Assembly (NCBI GenBank): GCA_039187815.1
Contig: JBCCZI010000005.1
Location: 18,975 to 82,974, forward strand
Source of the DNA: Thermohalobaculum sp039187815
Lineage (GTDB): Bacteria; Pseudomonadota; Alphaproteobacteria; Rhodobacterales; Rhodobacteraceae
Direction of reading: 5' to 3'
Length of the DNA stretch: 64,000 nt
Shown: in pieces, positions 39,578 through 49,151 of the stretch
Layout: each line of letters opens with the position of its first letter
Position numbering within the stretch: position 1 is the first letter of the stretch
The notes under the pieces: model-generated
The model's input: the letters and a program-made list of their open reading frames with translations, nothing else
What the model was told of the DNA's origin: nothing
Database searches by the model: none
Translations under genes and position numbers: made by a program

Positions 39578-40192
39578 ATGAGCGAACTCGGACGTTTTGC
39601 CGATCTCAAGAAGTTCACGACCGAGAGCGCGCACGCCATGATGGTGCGTGAGCGTATCCAGTTGAAGACGCCGATCGCAGCGCCTGAGACGGCGTCGGTG
39701 CCCGTGGTGTTGGCAGAACTCGAGTCGGGCAAGGCCAAGGACCATGTGCTCGACATCCTGCACCTGATGGCCCACGGATTGCCCAAGCGTGAGGCGACCT
39801 GGTGGGCCTGTCTGGCGGGGCGCGATCTCTACCCCAAGGAGCAGTCGGTCGATCCCCTGACGCTCTCGACGGCTGAGGCCTGGGTCTACAAGCCAAGCGA
39901 CAAGACCCGCTCGGATGCCCGCACCGCCATGGAGAACGCCATGCCGGGCGACAAGACCAAGCTGTGTGCACTGGCGGCGACCTTTGCGCCGGGCACGCTC
40001 GGGCCTGGAGATCTCGAGGATTATGAGGCGCCGCCGGGCGCCGTCGGAGCGGCCGTCTTCGGCATGGTTCTGCGCTCACTGTATCTCGATCCCGTGCGCA
40101 TTGGCCCCAAAGGCGAGATGCTGATCGAGCGAGGGCTCGATATTGCCCGAGGCGGCAATGGCCGAGTCGAGCCGGTGGCCGCGACGGGATGA
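39578..40192 (+). CDS. T6SS-linked protein of unknown function (DUF6931-like)
   Basis: This is a 204-residue soluble protein directly after vgrG. It starts MSELGRFADLKKFTTESAHAM and contains HGLPKREATWWACLAGRD near residue 66 and EAWVYKPSDKTRSDARTAM near residue 108. This pattern recalls a family that I associate with T6SS clusters (DUF6931); the name is from memory and unverified. No catalytic motif, signal peptide or membrane helix is seen. The position between vgrG and fha suggests a loading or regulatory accessory role, but an effector cannot be excluded. Confidence 0.72.
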   Translation: MSELGRFADLKKFTTESAHAMMVRERIQLKTPIAAPETASVPVVLAELESGKAKDHVLDILHLMAHGLPKREATWWACLAGRDLYPKEQSVDPLTLSTAEAWVYKPSDKTRSDARTAMENAMPGDKTKLCALAATFAPGTLGPGDLEDYEAPPGAVGAAVFGMVLRSLYLDPVRIGPKGEMLIERGLDIARGGNGRVEPVAATG

Positions 40193-40307
40193 CCCAAGGG
40201 GAGCGTGCGCTTGTGCCCGGGCGCTGCCCCATGCATGGTGGGTCGAGCTGCGGTGCGCCTGCTCGGTTCGGGCTGGGGCGTGCCGTGCGTGCTGAGCGGA
40301 GGAGCTC

Positions 40308-42152
40308 GTGGGACTGACGTTGACGCCCGAGGGAAGCGGTCTGATGCCCGACGGCGTGCGTCCGACCGAGATGCGCGACGGCGTGTTGACCATCGGTCGG
40401 CGGGAGGACAATGACCTCGTGCTCCCCGATCCTGACCGGATCGTCTCGAGCCAGCACTGCATCATCGAACAGAGGGGCAACGACTATTTCATTACGGACA
40501 ACAGCACCAACGGGACCGTGTTGAACCACTCCCAGCCACTGGTGCGCGGGCAGGCCATGCCGCTTAACCCGGGCGACGTGATCACGCTCGGACAGTATGA
40601 GTTCCGCGTGCAGATCGAGGACGGGCTGGGCGGGCCGGTTGCGGCACCCGACCCCTATGCCGATCTGCCGCCGCCGCTCGAGCAGGGCTCCTATGCCCAG
40701 CCCGTGCAGAGCGGGCACCGCCACGATCTGAACGAGGATCTGGACGACCCGCTTGGGGCGGGCGGGGACGACGATCTGCTCGGCATCCTCGAGGGACCTG
40801 CCACCGGGGCGGCGGTTCGAGGCGGGCGCCAACCGTTCATCCCGGACGATCCGCTCGGTGGGCCACCCGGCGGCTTTGGCGGAAACGATCCCTTTGGCAA
40901 AGCAACCGATCCGCTGGCGGCGGGCGGCGATCCGATGGCTGAGCTCGGCGGCTCGGATGGGGGCGGTGCCTTGTTGCCCGGCGATGCCGATCCTCTGGCG
41001 CCCGGTGGCGCCGGCGAGGACGACTGGTTGTCCGCTCAGCAAGGGGCGCGGGCGGATCATGCGGCCAGCACGGCCTCTTATTATGCTGGGCCGAAACAAG
41101 CGGGCTCGATGATCCCGGATGATTTCGATGCGGAGTTCGGTGGCGGCGGTGCGCCGGCGGCCCCTGCGCCCGCGGTACCGCCTGCGGATCCCTTCGCCGA
41201 TGGCCCGCCCTTGGCATCTGGTGCACCCGCTTCCGCCGATCCGTTGGCCGCACCCTCAGGAGATCCACTGGATCTGCCGCCCGCCACGCCCGAACCGCCG
41301 GCCAGCCCACCGCCTCCTGCGCCAGCGGCCCGCGCCGCGCCACCGGCCGCAGCACCCGCACCGCTGCCGCCAGAAGACGACGCAGACAGCACAAACCCTT
41401 TTGACGTTGCGCCGAAAGAGGCTTCGCCGGCACCGCCGCCCGCCGCACCCCGGGCGCAGCGCGTGGATCCGCCCGCGGCCCCGCGGCCCGCGCCACCGCC
41501 GGCGCAGCCGATCGCAGCTCCAGCGGCGGCGGCCGCAGACCCGGCTCCCCCGGCCAGCCCCGCCACGCCGATGCCCAGCGAGCCGGCTCGGGCATTCCTT
41601 GCGGCCGCAGGGGCCGGCGACCTCCCCGTAACCGATGCGGAGCTCGCTGAGACCATGGAGCGCCTCGGTCGCGCCTTTGGAACCATGGTCGTGGGGCTGC
41701 GCGAGGTTCTGATGACCCGCAGCAGCATCAAGGACGAGTTCCGCATGAGCCGGACCCAGATCCAGGCTGGCGGCAACAATCCGCTCAAATTCTCGGTTAG
41801 CCCCGAGCAGGCGCTTGAGGCGATGGTGCGCCCGGCCGTCCGTGGCTATATGCGGGCCGATGACGCCGCCGACAGCGCGCTGAAGGACATCAAGGCCCAC
41901 GAACTCGCGACCATGGCGGGCATGCAGGCGGCCTTCAAAGCGATCCTGGCGAGGCTCGATCCGAAGGAACTGGCCGGCAGGCTCGAAGAGGGCGGCGGCC
42001 TCTCCAGCCTGCTCTCTGGCAAGAAAGCGCGGTATTGGGAGATCTACGAGAAGATGTACTCCGAGATCGCGCGCGACGCCGAGGACGATTTCCACTCCTT
42101 GTTCGGCAAGGAGTTCGCCCGCGCCTACCAAGAGCAGCTCAGCAAGCTCTGA
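40308..42152 (+). CDS. tagH: T6SS FHA-domain protein TagH (Fha)
   Basis: This is a 614-residue scaffold read from GTG 40308, with GGAGGA 4 bases upstream. The N-terminal FHA domain (about 20-105) has GRREDND, SSQHC and NSTNGT, the phosphothreonine-binding loops. A long Pro/Ala/Asp-rich linker (about 110-430) follows, with several DDPLG/DPLA patches. The C-terminal TagH domain ends FHSLFGKEFARAYQEQLSKL. In other systems Fha is phosphorylated by PpkA to trigger assembly, and ppkA and pppA are in this same locus. Confidence 0.94.
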   Translation: MGLTLTPEGSGLMPDGVRPTEMRDGVLTIGRREDNDLVLPDPDRIVSSQHCIIEQRGNDYFITDNSTNGTVLNHSQPLVRGQAMPLNPGDVITLGQYEFRVQIEDGLGGPVAAPDPYADLPPPLEQGSYAQPVQSGHRHDLNEDLDDPLGAGGDDDLLGILEGPATGAAVRGGRQPFIPDDPLGGPPGGFGGNDPFGKATDPLAAGGDPMAELGGSDGGGALLPGDADPLAPGGAGEDDWLSAQQGARADHAASTASYYAGPKQAGSMIPDDFDAEFGGGGAPAAPAPAVPPADPFADGPPLASGAPASADPLAAPSGDPLDLPPATPEPPASPPPPAPAARAAPPAAAPAPLPPEDDADSTNPFDVAPKEASPAPPPAAPRAQRVDPPAAPRPAPPPAQPIAAPAAAAADPAPPASPATPMPSEPARAFLAAAGAGDLPVTDAELAETMERLGRAFGTMVVGLREVLMTRSSIKDEFRMSRTQIQAGGNNPLKFSVSPEQALEAMVRPAVRGYMRADDAADSALKDIKAHELATMAGMQAAFKAILARLDPKELAGRLEEGGGLSSLLSGKKARYWEIYEKMYSEIARDAEDDFHSLFGKEFARAYQEQLSKL

Positions 42153-42184
42153 GACGCAAACCCATGACGTTAGGAGGATAATCC

Positions 42185-42652
42185 ATGCAGCGCACGAGCA
42201 CAGGGCGGATGGCCCACATCGTCCCATGCGTGGCCTTGGCCCTGGCCATCACCGCCTGTGCCGAGCCGCCCCCGGCGCCCACCGGGGTTGCGCTGGCGCT
42301 GGCGACGACGGCCGAGATGAATGGCGGCAACCCGGCCAAGGTCCAGGTCTTCTATCTGACCTCGGATGCGAATTTTTTGGCGGCGGATTACTTCTCGCTG
42401 ATCAACGAGCCCGGCGCGACGCTGGGCCAGGATCTGGTGGCGGTCGATGAGTTCTTGATGGCCCCGGGCGACACCGCCGAGGACACCAAGACTTTCGATC
42501 TGGCCGTGCCCTATATCGGCGCGGTCGTGGGCCTTCGCGAGATCGACCAGCCGGGCTGGCGAGCCCTGTCCGAGATGACGCCACGCGCCCCGAACGCGGT
42601 CGCCTTGACCGTCGGGGGGGATGGCGCGACATTCGAGGCCGTGGCTCAATGA
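42185..42652 (+). CDS. tssJ: T6SS outer-membrane lipoprotein TssJ
   Basis: TssJ anchors the TssJLM membrane complex to the outer membrane. The 155-residue precursor has a signal peptide ending in lipobox ITAC (Cys25), then EPPPAPTGVALALATTAEMN. The transthyretin-like sandwich features VQVFYLTSDANFLAADYFSL and PYIGAVVGLREIDQPGWRAL fit the family. TTAGGAGGA lies before ATG 42185. An in-frame ATG 8 codons later could also serve. Confidence 0.9.
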   Translation: MQRTSTGRMAHIVPCVALALAITACAEPPPAPTGVALALATTAEMNGGNPAKVQVFYLTSDANFLAADYFSLINEPGATLGQDLVAVDEFLMAPGDTAEDTKTFDLAVPYIGAVVGLREIDQPGWRALSEMTPRAPNAVALTVGGDGATFEAVAQ

Positions 42653-42685
42653 CGGGACGGTCCCGGTTGAGGCGAGGGAGCCGGC

Positions 42686-44026
42686 GTGTCCTGGGAGAAT
42701 AAAGTCATCTGGAGCGAAGGGCTGTTTCTGCAGCCTCACCACCTCCAACAGCAGACGCGGTACACCGAGACGCTGGTCTCGCATGTGACGCGGTCCATGG
42801 CCCCTTATCCATGGGGGGTCACCGAATTCGCGCTTGACGATGAGTTGCTGAAGCTCGGGAAGATCGCGCTGAAATCCTGTGCCGGGGTGACCCCGGACGG
42901 GGCGGCTTTTCGTGTGCCCCAGACCGATGCGTTGCCGCCTGCGCTGGATGTGCCCGAGACGGTCAAGAACTGTGTGGTGTATCTGGCGGTGGCGACGCGC
43001 CGTCCGGGGGCCGTCGAGATCACGCTCGAAGAGGGCGAGACCTCGGCCGCCCGCTACAGCTCCGAAGAGATCGAGCTTACGGATGTCATGGGGCGCGATC
43101 GGCGCCCTGTGACCGTGGCGATCGGCAAGCTACGCCTGCAGATCGCGCTCGATGTCGACGATCTGTCGGACCTGCTGACCATCCCGGTAGCCAAGATCGT
43201 CGAGGTGCGGGCGGACAACTCGATCGTGCTCGACCGGGCTTTTATCCCGAGCGTGCTCGACATCCGCGCCGCGCCTGCGCTGTCGGGCTTTGTCACCGAG
43301 CTTGAGGGCATGATCAATCAGCGGGCCGAGGCGCTGGCCGGCCGGATCAACTCCGGCGGCGGTGCAAAGGGCGTGGCAGACATCTCCGATTTTATGCTGC
43401 TCACGGTCTGCAATCGCGTCTTGCCGCAGTTGCGGCATCTGGGCGGGATCGAGAACTTCCATCCCGAGGATGCGTTCCGTTACTTCGTTGGGTTGGCAGG
43501 AGAACTCGCCACCTTTCTAAGCCAAGACAAGCGGGCGCAGCAGTTCCCGCCCTATCGCCATGATGATCTGACGGGCGTGTTCCAGCCGGTGATGCGGGCG
43601 CTGCGGCAATATCTCTCGGCGGTGCTCGAGCAGACTGCGATCGCGATCCCGCTCGAGGAACGCAAATACGGCGTCCGCGTCGGCGTGATCGCCGACAAGC
43701 GCCTGCTGAGCAACGCAACCTTTGTGATGGCGGTCAAAGCGGATGTGGCCGCCGAGCAGATCCGCCGGCACATGCCGACCCAGGCCAAGGTCGGCCCGGT
43801 CGAGAGCATCCGGCAACTGGTCAACTCGGCCCTGCCAGGGATCGGGCTGAGGCCGCTGCCGGTGGCCCCGCGGCAAATCCCTTTCCATGCGGGTGTTGTG
43901 TATTTCGAGCTGGACAGCGATAGTCCATTCTGGAAGCAGATGACCACCTCTGGGGGGCTCGCAATTTTCGTGCCCGGAGAGCTGCCCGGATTGAACATGG
44001 AGTTGTGGGCCATCCGCAATCAGTGA
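42686..44026 (+). CDS. tssK: T6SS baseplate protein TssK
   Basis: TssK joins the baseplate to the membrane complex. The 446-residue protein starts from GTG 42686 (GAGGGAG upstream) with SWENKVIWSEGLFLQPHHLQQQ, the diagnostic TssK N-terminus. The conserved PYPWGVTEFALDDELL and the C-terminal PFHAGVVYFELDSDSPFW follow. It lies between tssJ and tssL. Confidence 0.97.
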   Translation: MSWENKVIWSEGLFLQPHHLQQQTRYTETLVSHVTRSMAPYPWGVTEFALDDELLKLGKIALKSCAGVTPDGAAFRVPQTDALPPALDVPETVKNCVVYLAVATRRPGAVEITLEEGETSAARYSSEEIELTDVMGRDRRPVTVAIGKLRLQIALDVDDLSDLLTIPVAKIVEVRADNSIVLDRAFIPSVLDIRAAPALSGFVTELEGMINQRAEALAGRINSGGGAKGVADISDFMLLTVCNRVLPQLRHLGGIENFHPEDAFRYFVGLAGELATFLSQDKRAQQFPPYRHDDLTGVFQPVMRALRQYLSAVLEQTAIAIPLEERKYGVRVGVIADKRLLSNATFVMAVKADVAAEQIRRHMPTQAKVGPVESIRQLVNSALPGIGLRPLPVAPRQIPFHAGVVYFELDSDSPFWKQMTTSGGLAIFVPGELPGLNMELWAIRNQ

Positions 44027-44044
44027 CGTCCCGGGAGGCGCGTT

Positions 44045-45421
44045 ATGAACCAGGACGATCCCTTTGCCGAGCCGAGCGACACCGAGCGCACGGTGATCCA
44101 GCCCATACCGCAGGCGGCGCGCCCCATGGCGCCGCCGCAGCAACAGCCGGTGCCGCAGCAGGCGCCACAGCAACGCGCGCACAGCGGCGCGCCGATGCCC
44201 GGCGGCACTGTGGCGGTCGAGGCGGCGCTTTCGGGGCTGAACCCGCTCTGTGCGGCCGCTGCGCCGCTCTTCTCATTGGTGGGGCGGATCCGCAACCGTG
44301 CGCAGCACCCAAATCCCGAGGTGCTCCGCCAGAGCGTGGCCCGCGAGATCAAAGCGTTCGAGCAACGCGCCCTCGAATCCCAAATCCCCGTCCAGACCTT
44401 GCGGATCGCCCGTTATCTGGTCTGTGCGACCATCGACGATGTCGTGCTGAACACGCCTTGGGGTGAGCAGAGCGCCTGGCGCCAGCAGAGCATGGTTGGC
44501 ACTTTCCACAAGGAGACCGTGGGCGGCGACCGGGTCTTTGACCTGTTGACCCGGCTCGAGCAGGAGCCCGCGCGCCACAAGGATCTGGTCGAGTTCCTCT
44601 ATGTCTGTCTGTCGCTCGGCTTTGAGGGGCGCCTGCGCATCGAGGAGCGCGGCTCGGAGAAGCATTTTCAGCTCCGCGACGGGCTCGCCCGCGTGATCCG
44701 CGATCAGCGCGGCGCCATCGAGCGGGATCTCTCGCCGCGATGGAAGGGCATCAACCTGCCGCACCGCGCCATCGCCGCCTTTGCCCCGATCTGGATGATC
44801 ACGGCCCTGACGGTCGGGCTGTTGCTGATGATCTTCCTCGGCTTCTCCTTCTTTTTGCGCGGCGATGTGGAGCGGGTGCAGGGCCAGCTGGTCAGCCTGA
44901 TCAGCGCCGCGCCTGTGGACTTTGCGCGCAAGGCGCCGCCTCCGCCGCCCCCACCCCCACCGCCCCCCGAGGTGCAGGCGCAGACCGAGTTCGCCGAGGT
45001 GCGCGGCTTCCTCGACGATGAGGTCGCCAAGAACCTCGTCGAGGTGTTCGAGAACGGCAACACGGTGACGGTCCGGATCGCTGGGAAGGCCATGTTCGCC
45101 TCGGCCTCGGACCAGCTCAGCAACCAATACCAGGGGCTGATCGACCGCATCGCAACGGCGCTCAACGATCGGCCGGGACGCGTGTTGATCGCAGGGCACT
45201 CGGACAACATACCGATCCGCACCGCGCGTTTTCCAAACAACACGGCGCTGTCTCTGGCACGGGCGCGATCGGTGATGAACCGTATGGCCCAAACCTTGAA
45301 CGATGCGGGCCGGCTGTCGGCAGAGGGACGAGCTGACAAAGAGCCCATCGCCTCGAACACCTCGGCCGAGGGGCGTGCCAAAAACCGCAGGATCGAAGTG
45401 ATCCTGGTCAAGTCGAGCTGA
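44045..45421 (+). CDS. tssL: T6SS inner-membrane protein TssL with OmpA-like domain
   Basis: This is a 458-residue extended TssL. The cytoplasmic DotU domain (about 60-240) has FSLVGRIRNRAQHP-like and RYLVCATIDDVVLNTPWG segments. One membrane helix lies near 249-272. A poly-Pro stretch (about ten Pro near residue 299) leads to a periplasmic OmpA-like domain with AGHSDNIPIR and SLARARSVMNRM, which binds peptidoglycan. The covalently fused OmpA module replaces a separate TagL. It ends 4 bases before tssM. Confidence 0.95.
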   Translation: MNQDDPFAEPSDTERTVIQPIPQAARPMAPPQQQPVPQQAPQQRAHSGAPMPGGTVAVEAALSGLNPLCAAAAPLFSLVGRIRNRAQHPNPEVLRQSVAREIKAFEQRALESQIPVQTLRIARYLVCATIDDVVLNTPWGEQSAWRQQSMVGTFHKETVGGDRVFDLLTRLEQEPARHKDLVEFLYVCLSLGFEGRLRIEERGSEKHFQLRDGLARVIRDQRGAIERDLSPRWKGINLPHRAIAAFAPIWMITALTVGLLLMIFLGFSFFLRGDVERVQGQLVSLISAAPVDFARKAPPPPPPPPPPPEVQAQTEFAEVRGFLDDEVAKNLVEVFENGNTVTVRIAGKAMFASASDQLSNQYQGLIDRIATALNDRPGRVLIAGHSDNIPIRTARFPNNTALSLARARSVMNRMAQTLNDAGRLSAEGRADKEPIASNTSAEGRAKNRRIEVILVKSS

Positions 45422-45425
45422 TCCC

Positions 45426-48400
45426 ATGCAGATTATGACCAAACTCCGCCAAATCGTCCTTAAGTTCATCATGTCGCCCATTGGGCTGACACTGATCGTC
45501 ATCGGGGCTCTGGGCGCAGCGATCTGGTTCTTTGGCCCGCTGCTGCAGTGGGGTGACTGGGTCCCGCTCGACAGCGAGGAAGAGCGCTTCATCGGCATTG
45601 GCATCATGGCCGCCACTGTGTTGCTGATCCTGCTGATCGTCTGGCTGGTCCGCCGGCGGCGTGGGCGCAAGCTAGAGGAGAAGATCACCGACTCGGCGGC
45701 TGAAGATGCGCAGGTCGATCCCTCGGATACCCAGGCCCAGGCCGAGATCGCCGAGTTGCAGGGGCGCATGAAAGAGGCGCTCAGCATCCTCAAGAAGGCC
45801 AAACTCGGAGGCAAGGGCGGGCGCAAATCGCTCTATCAGCTGCCCTGGTACATCATGATCGGCCCGCCTGGGGCGGGTAAGACCACGGCCATCGTGAACT
45901 CGGGCCTGAAGTTTCCGCTGGCCGAGAAGATGGGCAAGGCAGCGATCACAGGCGTCGGCGGCACCCGCAATTGCGACTGGTGGTTCACCAACGAGGCTGT
46001 GCTGATCGACACGGCCGGCCGCTATACCACGCAGGAGAGCGATGTCGAGGCCGACTCGAAAAGCTGGCTTGGCTTCCTCGATATTTTAAAGACCACGCGC
46101 CCGCGCCAGCCGGTGAACGGGGCGATCGTTGCGATCTCACTGTCGGATCTGTCGCTGCAGGACGAGGCGCAGCGGCGCAACCATGCGCTGGCGGTGCGCA
46201 CCCGGCTGCGCGAGCTCCGCGAAAAGCTGGGCGTGCGCTTTCCGGTCTACGTGGTCTTTACCAAGGCCGATCTGATCGTCGGCTTCATGGAGTTCTTCGA
46301 CCGGCTCGGCAAAGAGGACCGCGAGCAGGTCTGGGGCTTCACCTTCCCCTATAAGAAGGGCGAGGAAGAAGGCGATCCGGTCGCGCGGTTTGATGGCGAG
46401 TTCGACGCGCTCCTGCAGCGCCTCAACGACCGCTGCATCGAGCTTTTGCAGCAGGAGGTCGACCACCACCGCCGCAGCCTGATCTATGGGTTCCCCCAGC
46501 AGGTCGAGAGCTTGCGCGGGGTCGCGAAAGAGTTTTTGGGCGAGGTGTTCCAGGAGAGCCGCTTTGAGCAGCAGCAGCTGTTCCGCGGGATTTATTTCGC
46601 CTCGGGCACCCAAGAAGGCACGCCGATTGACCGCCTGATGCGCGGTATGGCGCAGGCCTTTGGCATCGGCCGCCAGGCGGTCACCAAGGGACACGGGCAG
46701 GGCAAGAGCTTCTTCCTGACCCGCTTGCTCGAGAGCGTGATGTTCCCGGAGGCGGGCCTCGTCTCGGCCGACGATAAGGTCGAGCGGCGCTATAAGTGGA
46801 TTTGGCGTGGCTCGGTCGCTGCGGGACTCTTGGTCACAGGCCTTTTCGGCACGCTGTGGACCATCAGCTATCTCGGCAATGCGGACTTGATCGAGACCGC
46901 GAACGCCGAGGTGGTCAAGTACCGTGAGGCCACCGCCCGGATCCAAGTGAACCCTGTCGAGGATTTCGATCTGGCCAGCGTCGTCGGCCCGCTGAACACG
47001 CTGCGCGATATGCCGGGCAATCCGACGGTCAACGATCCCGAACCGCCGACCTCGTTGACTTGGGGACTTTACCAGGGCGATGCCGTGGGTACCGAGGCGG
47101 CGCAGTCCTACCGCAATGCGCTCAACACGCTGCTGTTGCCGCGGCTCCTGCTCAGGCTCGAAGAGCAGATGCAATCGAATTTCAACAAGCCGGATCTGCT
47201 CTATCAGGCGCTGCGCGTCTATCTGATGCTTGGGCTGCAGGGGCCGATGGATGAGGACTTCATCCGAACCTGGTTGCTGGTCGACTGGTCTTTCGCCTTC
47301 CCGGGGCCCGAGAACCAGGGCATGCGCAACGATCTCTTGGTGCACTACGATGCGCTGGTGGCAAGCCCTATGAAGCAGCTGGCGCTGAACGGCAATCTGG
47401 TCGATGCGGTACGCAGCATCCTAGCGGACCGTCCCGCGCCCGAGCGGATCTATCAGAGCATCGTGACCAGCCCCGAGGCCAAAGAGGTCCCGACGTGGCG
47501 GATCACCGAGGCGGCCGGCCCCCAAGCGACCCGTGTGCTGGTGCGACCCTCGGGTGAGCCGCTGTCGGAGGGCATTGAGGGCATTTACACCTATCGCGGC
47601 TTCACCGAGGTCTTCATCGATGAAGCGCTGGCGGTGCCGGAGCGCATGCAGCGAGAAGGCTGGGTGCTGGGCGAGAGCGCAGAGGAGCTGAGCGAAGACC
47701 GCTTGGCCGAGGTCACCCGCGATGTGCTGAACCTCTATTACGACGATTATGTTGACCGCTGGGACCGCGTGCTTTCGGATATCGATATCGTCCCGCCGAA
47801 CTCGATCAGCGACGCGGTTCGGATCACGAACATTCTGTCAGGCGCCACCTCGCCGGTGAAGAACATCCTCGAGAGCGCCAGCAAGGAGACGGCACTCACC
47901 CGGCGCGAGACAGCCGATGGGGAGCTGCCCATTGACTCAGCCAATGTCGACGCGGCGACCTCGGTGCTGGTGCGCCAGAGCTTGACGGTCTTCGATACCC
48001 AGACGCGCCAGCTGATGGCCGCCCTGTCCGGCTCGAAGCGGGTCAGCGATCTGGTCGGCAGCGATCAGGAGGAGGTCGTTGTTCCCGGCCAGTATGTCGA
48101 GGAACAGTTCGCCTGGCTCCGGGATCTCACCTTCACCGAAGAGGGCGTGCCCTCGCGGCTTGATGAGGTGATCGCCGGCTACCGCGATGTTTATGACGAG
48201 TTGAACCGCCGCTCGCTCAACAACGAGCAGGGAGCCCTGGCCAAGCCGGGCCAGGACGGAGCACCGCAACGGCTCGAGGCGATGGCCACGGACTTGCAGG
48301 AGGGCGGTCCACTGAAGCGCTGGACGATCCAGGTGGTCCAGTCGGCGAGCAACACGATCACCGAGGGCGTTCGACCCGAGCTCAACAAGATCTGGCAGTC

Positions 48401-49073
48401 CGATGTTGGGCCGTTCTGTCGCCAGGCGCTCGAGAACCGCTATCCGTTCTCGCGGGGCGCAGCAGCGGATGTGACCATTCAGGATTTCGGGGCGCTGTTT
48501 GCCCCGGGCGGCAAGATCGACGGGTTCTTCAAACAGCACCTGATTGATTACGTGGACACCACGTCCAAGCCTTGGCGCTGGCGGCGGGTGAACAATGTCG
48601 AGCTCGGCATCTCGCCGGCTGTGCTTACCCAGTTCCAGAACGCCGCGGATATTCGAGATGCCTTCTTCCTGACCGGCCAGCTTCCGGCGGTGACCTTTGA
48701 TCTCAAACCCATCGCGCTCGACAGCAAGGCGACCTCGGTGGTGCTCGAGATCGAGGGGCAAAAGCTTGAATACGCCCACCAGGTGCCGGAGACGACGCCG
48801 CTGAAATGGCCGGGCAGCACGGGTGGGCGCACCCGGGTTGCCTTCACGCCGCAGCAGCCCGACACTGCCAACTCGCTCCAGTCCGAGGGTCCGTGGTCCT
48901 GGTTCCGTTTGCTCGATCAGGCCGAGGTGCGTCGCACGAATGTCTCGGACCGGTCAAAAGTCATTTTCAGCATTGGAGGTCGCATTGCCGTATTCCAGCT
49001 CCGCGCAGGATCTGCGCTCAATCCGTTTTCGCTGCCGGCTCTGCAGGCGTTCCGGTGTGTGAACTCGCTCTGA
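45426..49073 (+). CDS. tssM: T6SS inner-membrane protein TssM (IcmF family)
   Basis: TssM spans inner membrane and periplasm and docks TssJ. The 1215-residue protein has two N-terminal helices (about 12-42 and 55-75). The cytoplasmic GTPase-like domain has Walker A GPPGAGKTT near residue 146, AVLIDTAGRYTTQ, and VVFTKADLI. A third helix lies near 458-485, then the long periplasmic part ending SALNPFSLPALQAFRCVNSL. The P-loop is intact, unlike some TssM proteins. Confidence 0.97.
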   Translation: MQIMTKLRQIVLKFIMSPIGLTLIVIGALGAAIWFFGPLLQWGDWVPLDSEEERFIGIGIMAATVLLILLIVWLVRRRRGRKLEEKITDSAAEDAQVDPSDTQAQAEIAELQGRMKEALSILKKAKLGGKGGRKSLYQLPWYIMIGPPGAGKTTAIVNSGLKFPLAEKMGKAAITGVGGTRNCDWWFTNEAVLIDTAGRYTTQESDVEADSKSWLGFLDILKTTRPRQPVNGAIVAISLSDLSLQDEAQRRNHALAVRTRLRELREKLGVRFPVYVVFTKADLIVGFMEFFDRLGKEDREQVWGFTFPYKKGEEEGDPVARFDGEFDALLQRLNDRCIELLQQEVDHHRRSLIYGFPQQVESLRGVAKEFLGEVFQESRFEQQQLFRGIYFASGTQEGTPIDRLMRGMAQAFGIGRQAVTKGHGQGKSFFLTRLLESVMFPEAGLVSADDKVERRYKWIWRGSVAAGLLVTGLFGTLWTISYLGNADLIETANAEVVKYREATARIQVNPVEDFDLASVVGPLNTLRDMPGNPTVNDPEPPTSLTWGLYQGDAVGTEAAQSYRNALNTLLLPRLLLRLEEQMQSNFNKPDLLYQALRVYLMLGLQGPMDEDFIRTWLLVDWSFAFPGPENQGMRNDLLVHYDALVASPMKQLALNGNLVDAVRSILADRPAPERIYQSIVTSPEAKEVPTWRITEAAGPQATRVLVRPSGEPLSEGIEGIYTYRGFTEVFIDEALAVPERMQREGWVLGESAEELSEDRLAEVTRDVLNLYYDDYVDRWDRVLSDIDIVPPNSISDAVRITNILSGATSPVKNILESASKETALTRRETADGELPIDSANVDAATSVLVRQSLTVFDTQTRQLMAALSGSKRVSDLVGSDQEEVVVPGQYVEEQFAWLRDLTFTEEGVPSRLDEVIAGYRDVYDELNRRSLNNEQGALAKPGQDGAPQRLEAMATDLQEGGPLKRWTIQVVQSASNTITEGVRPELNKIWQSDVGPFCRQALENRYPFSRGAAADVTIQDFGALFAPGGKIDGFFKQHLIDYVDTTSKPWRWRRVNNVELGISPAVLTQFQNAADIRDAFFLTGQLPAVTFDLKPIALDSKATSVVLEIEGQKLEYAHQVPETTPLKWPGSTGGRTRVAFTPQQPDTANSLQSEGPWSWFRLLDQAEVRRTNVSDRSKVIFSIGGRIAVFQLRAGSALNPFSLPALQAFRCVNSL

Positions 49074-49151
49074 GCGGCGCCGGCCCGGCCGGTCGGGAGA
49101 CGGCTCGGCGCATCGGCCCGCTCGGCGGTGCATGAGATGCGGGGGAACGGG

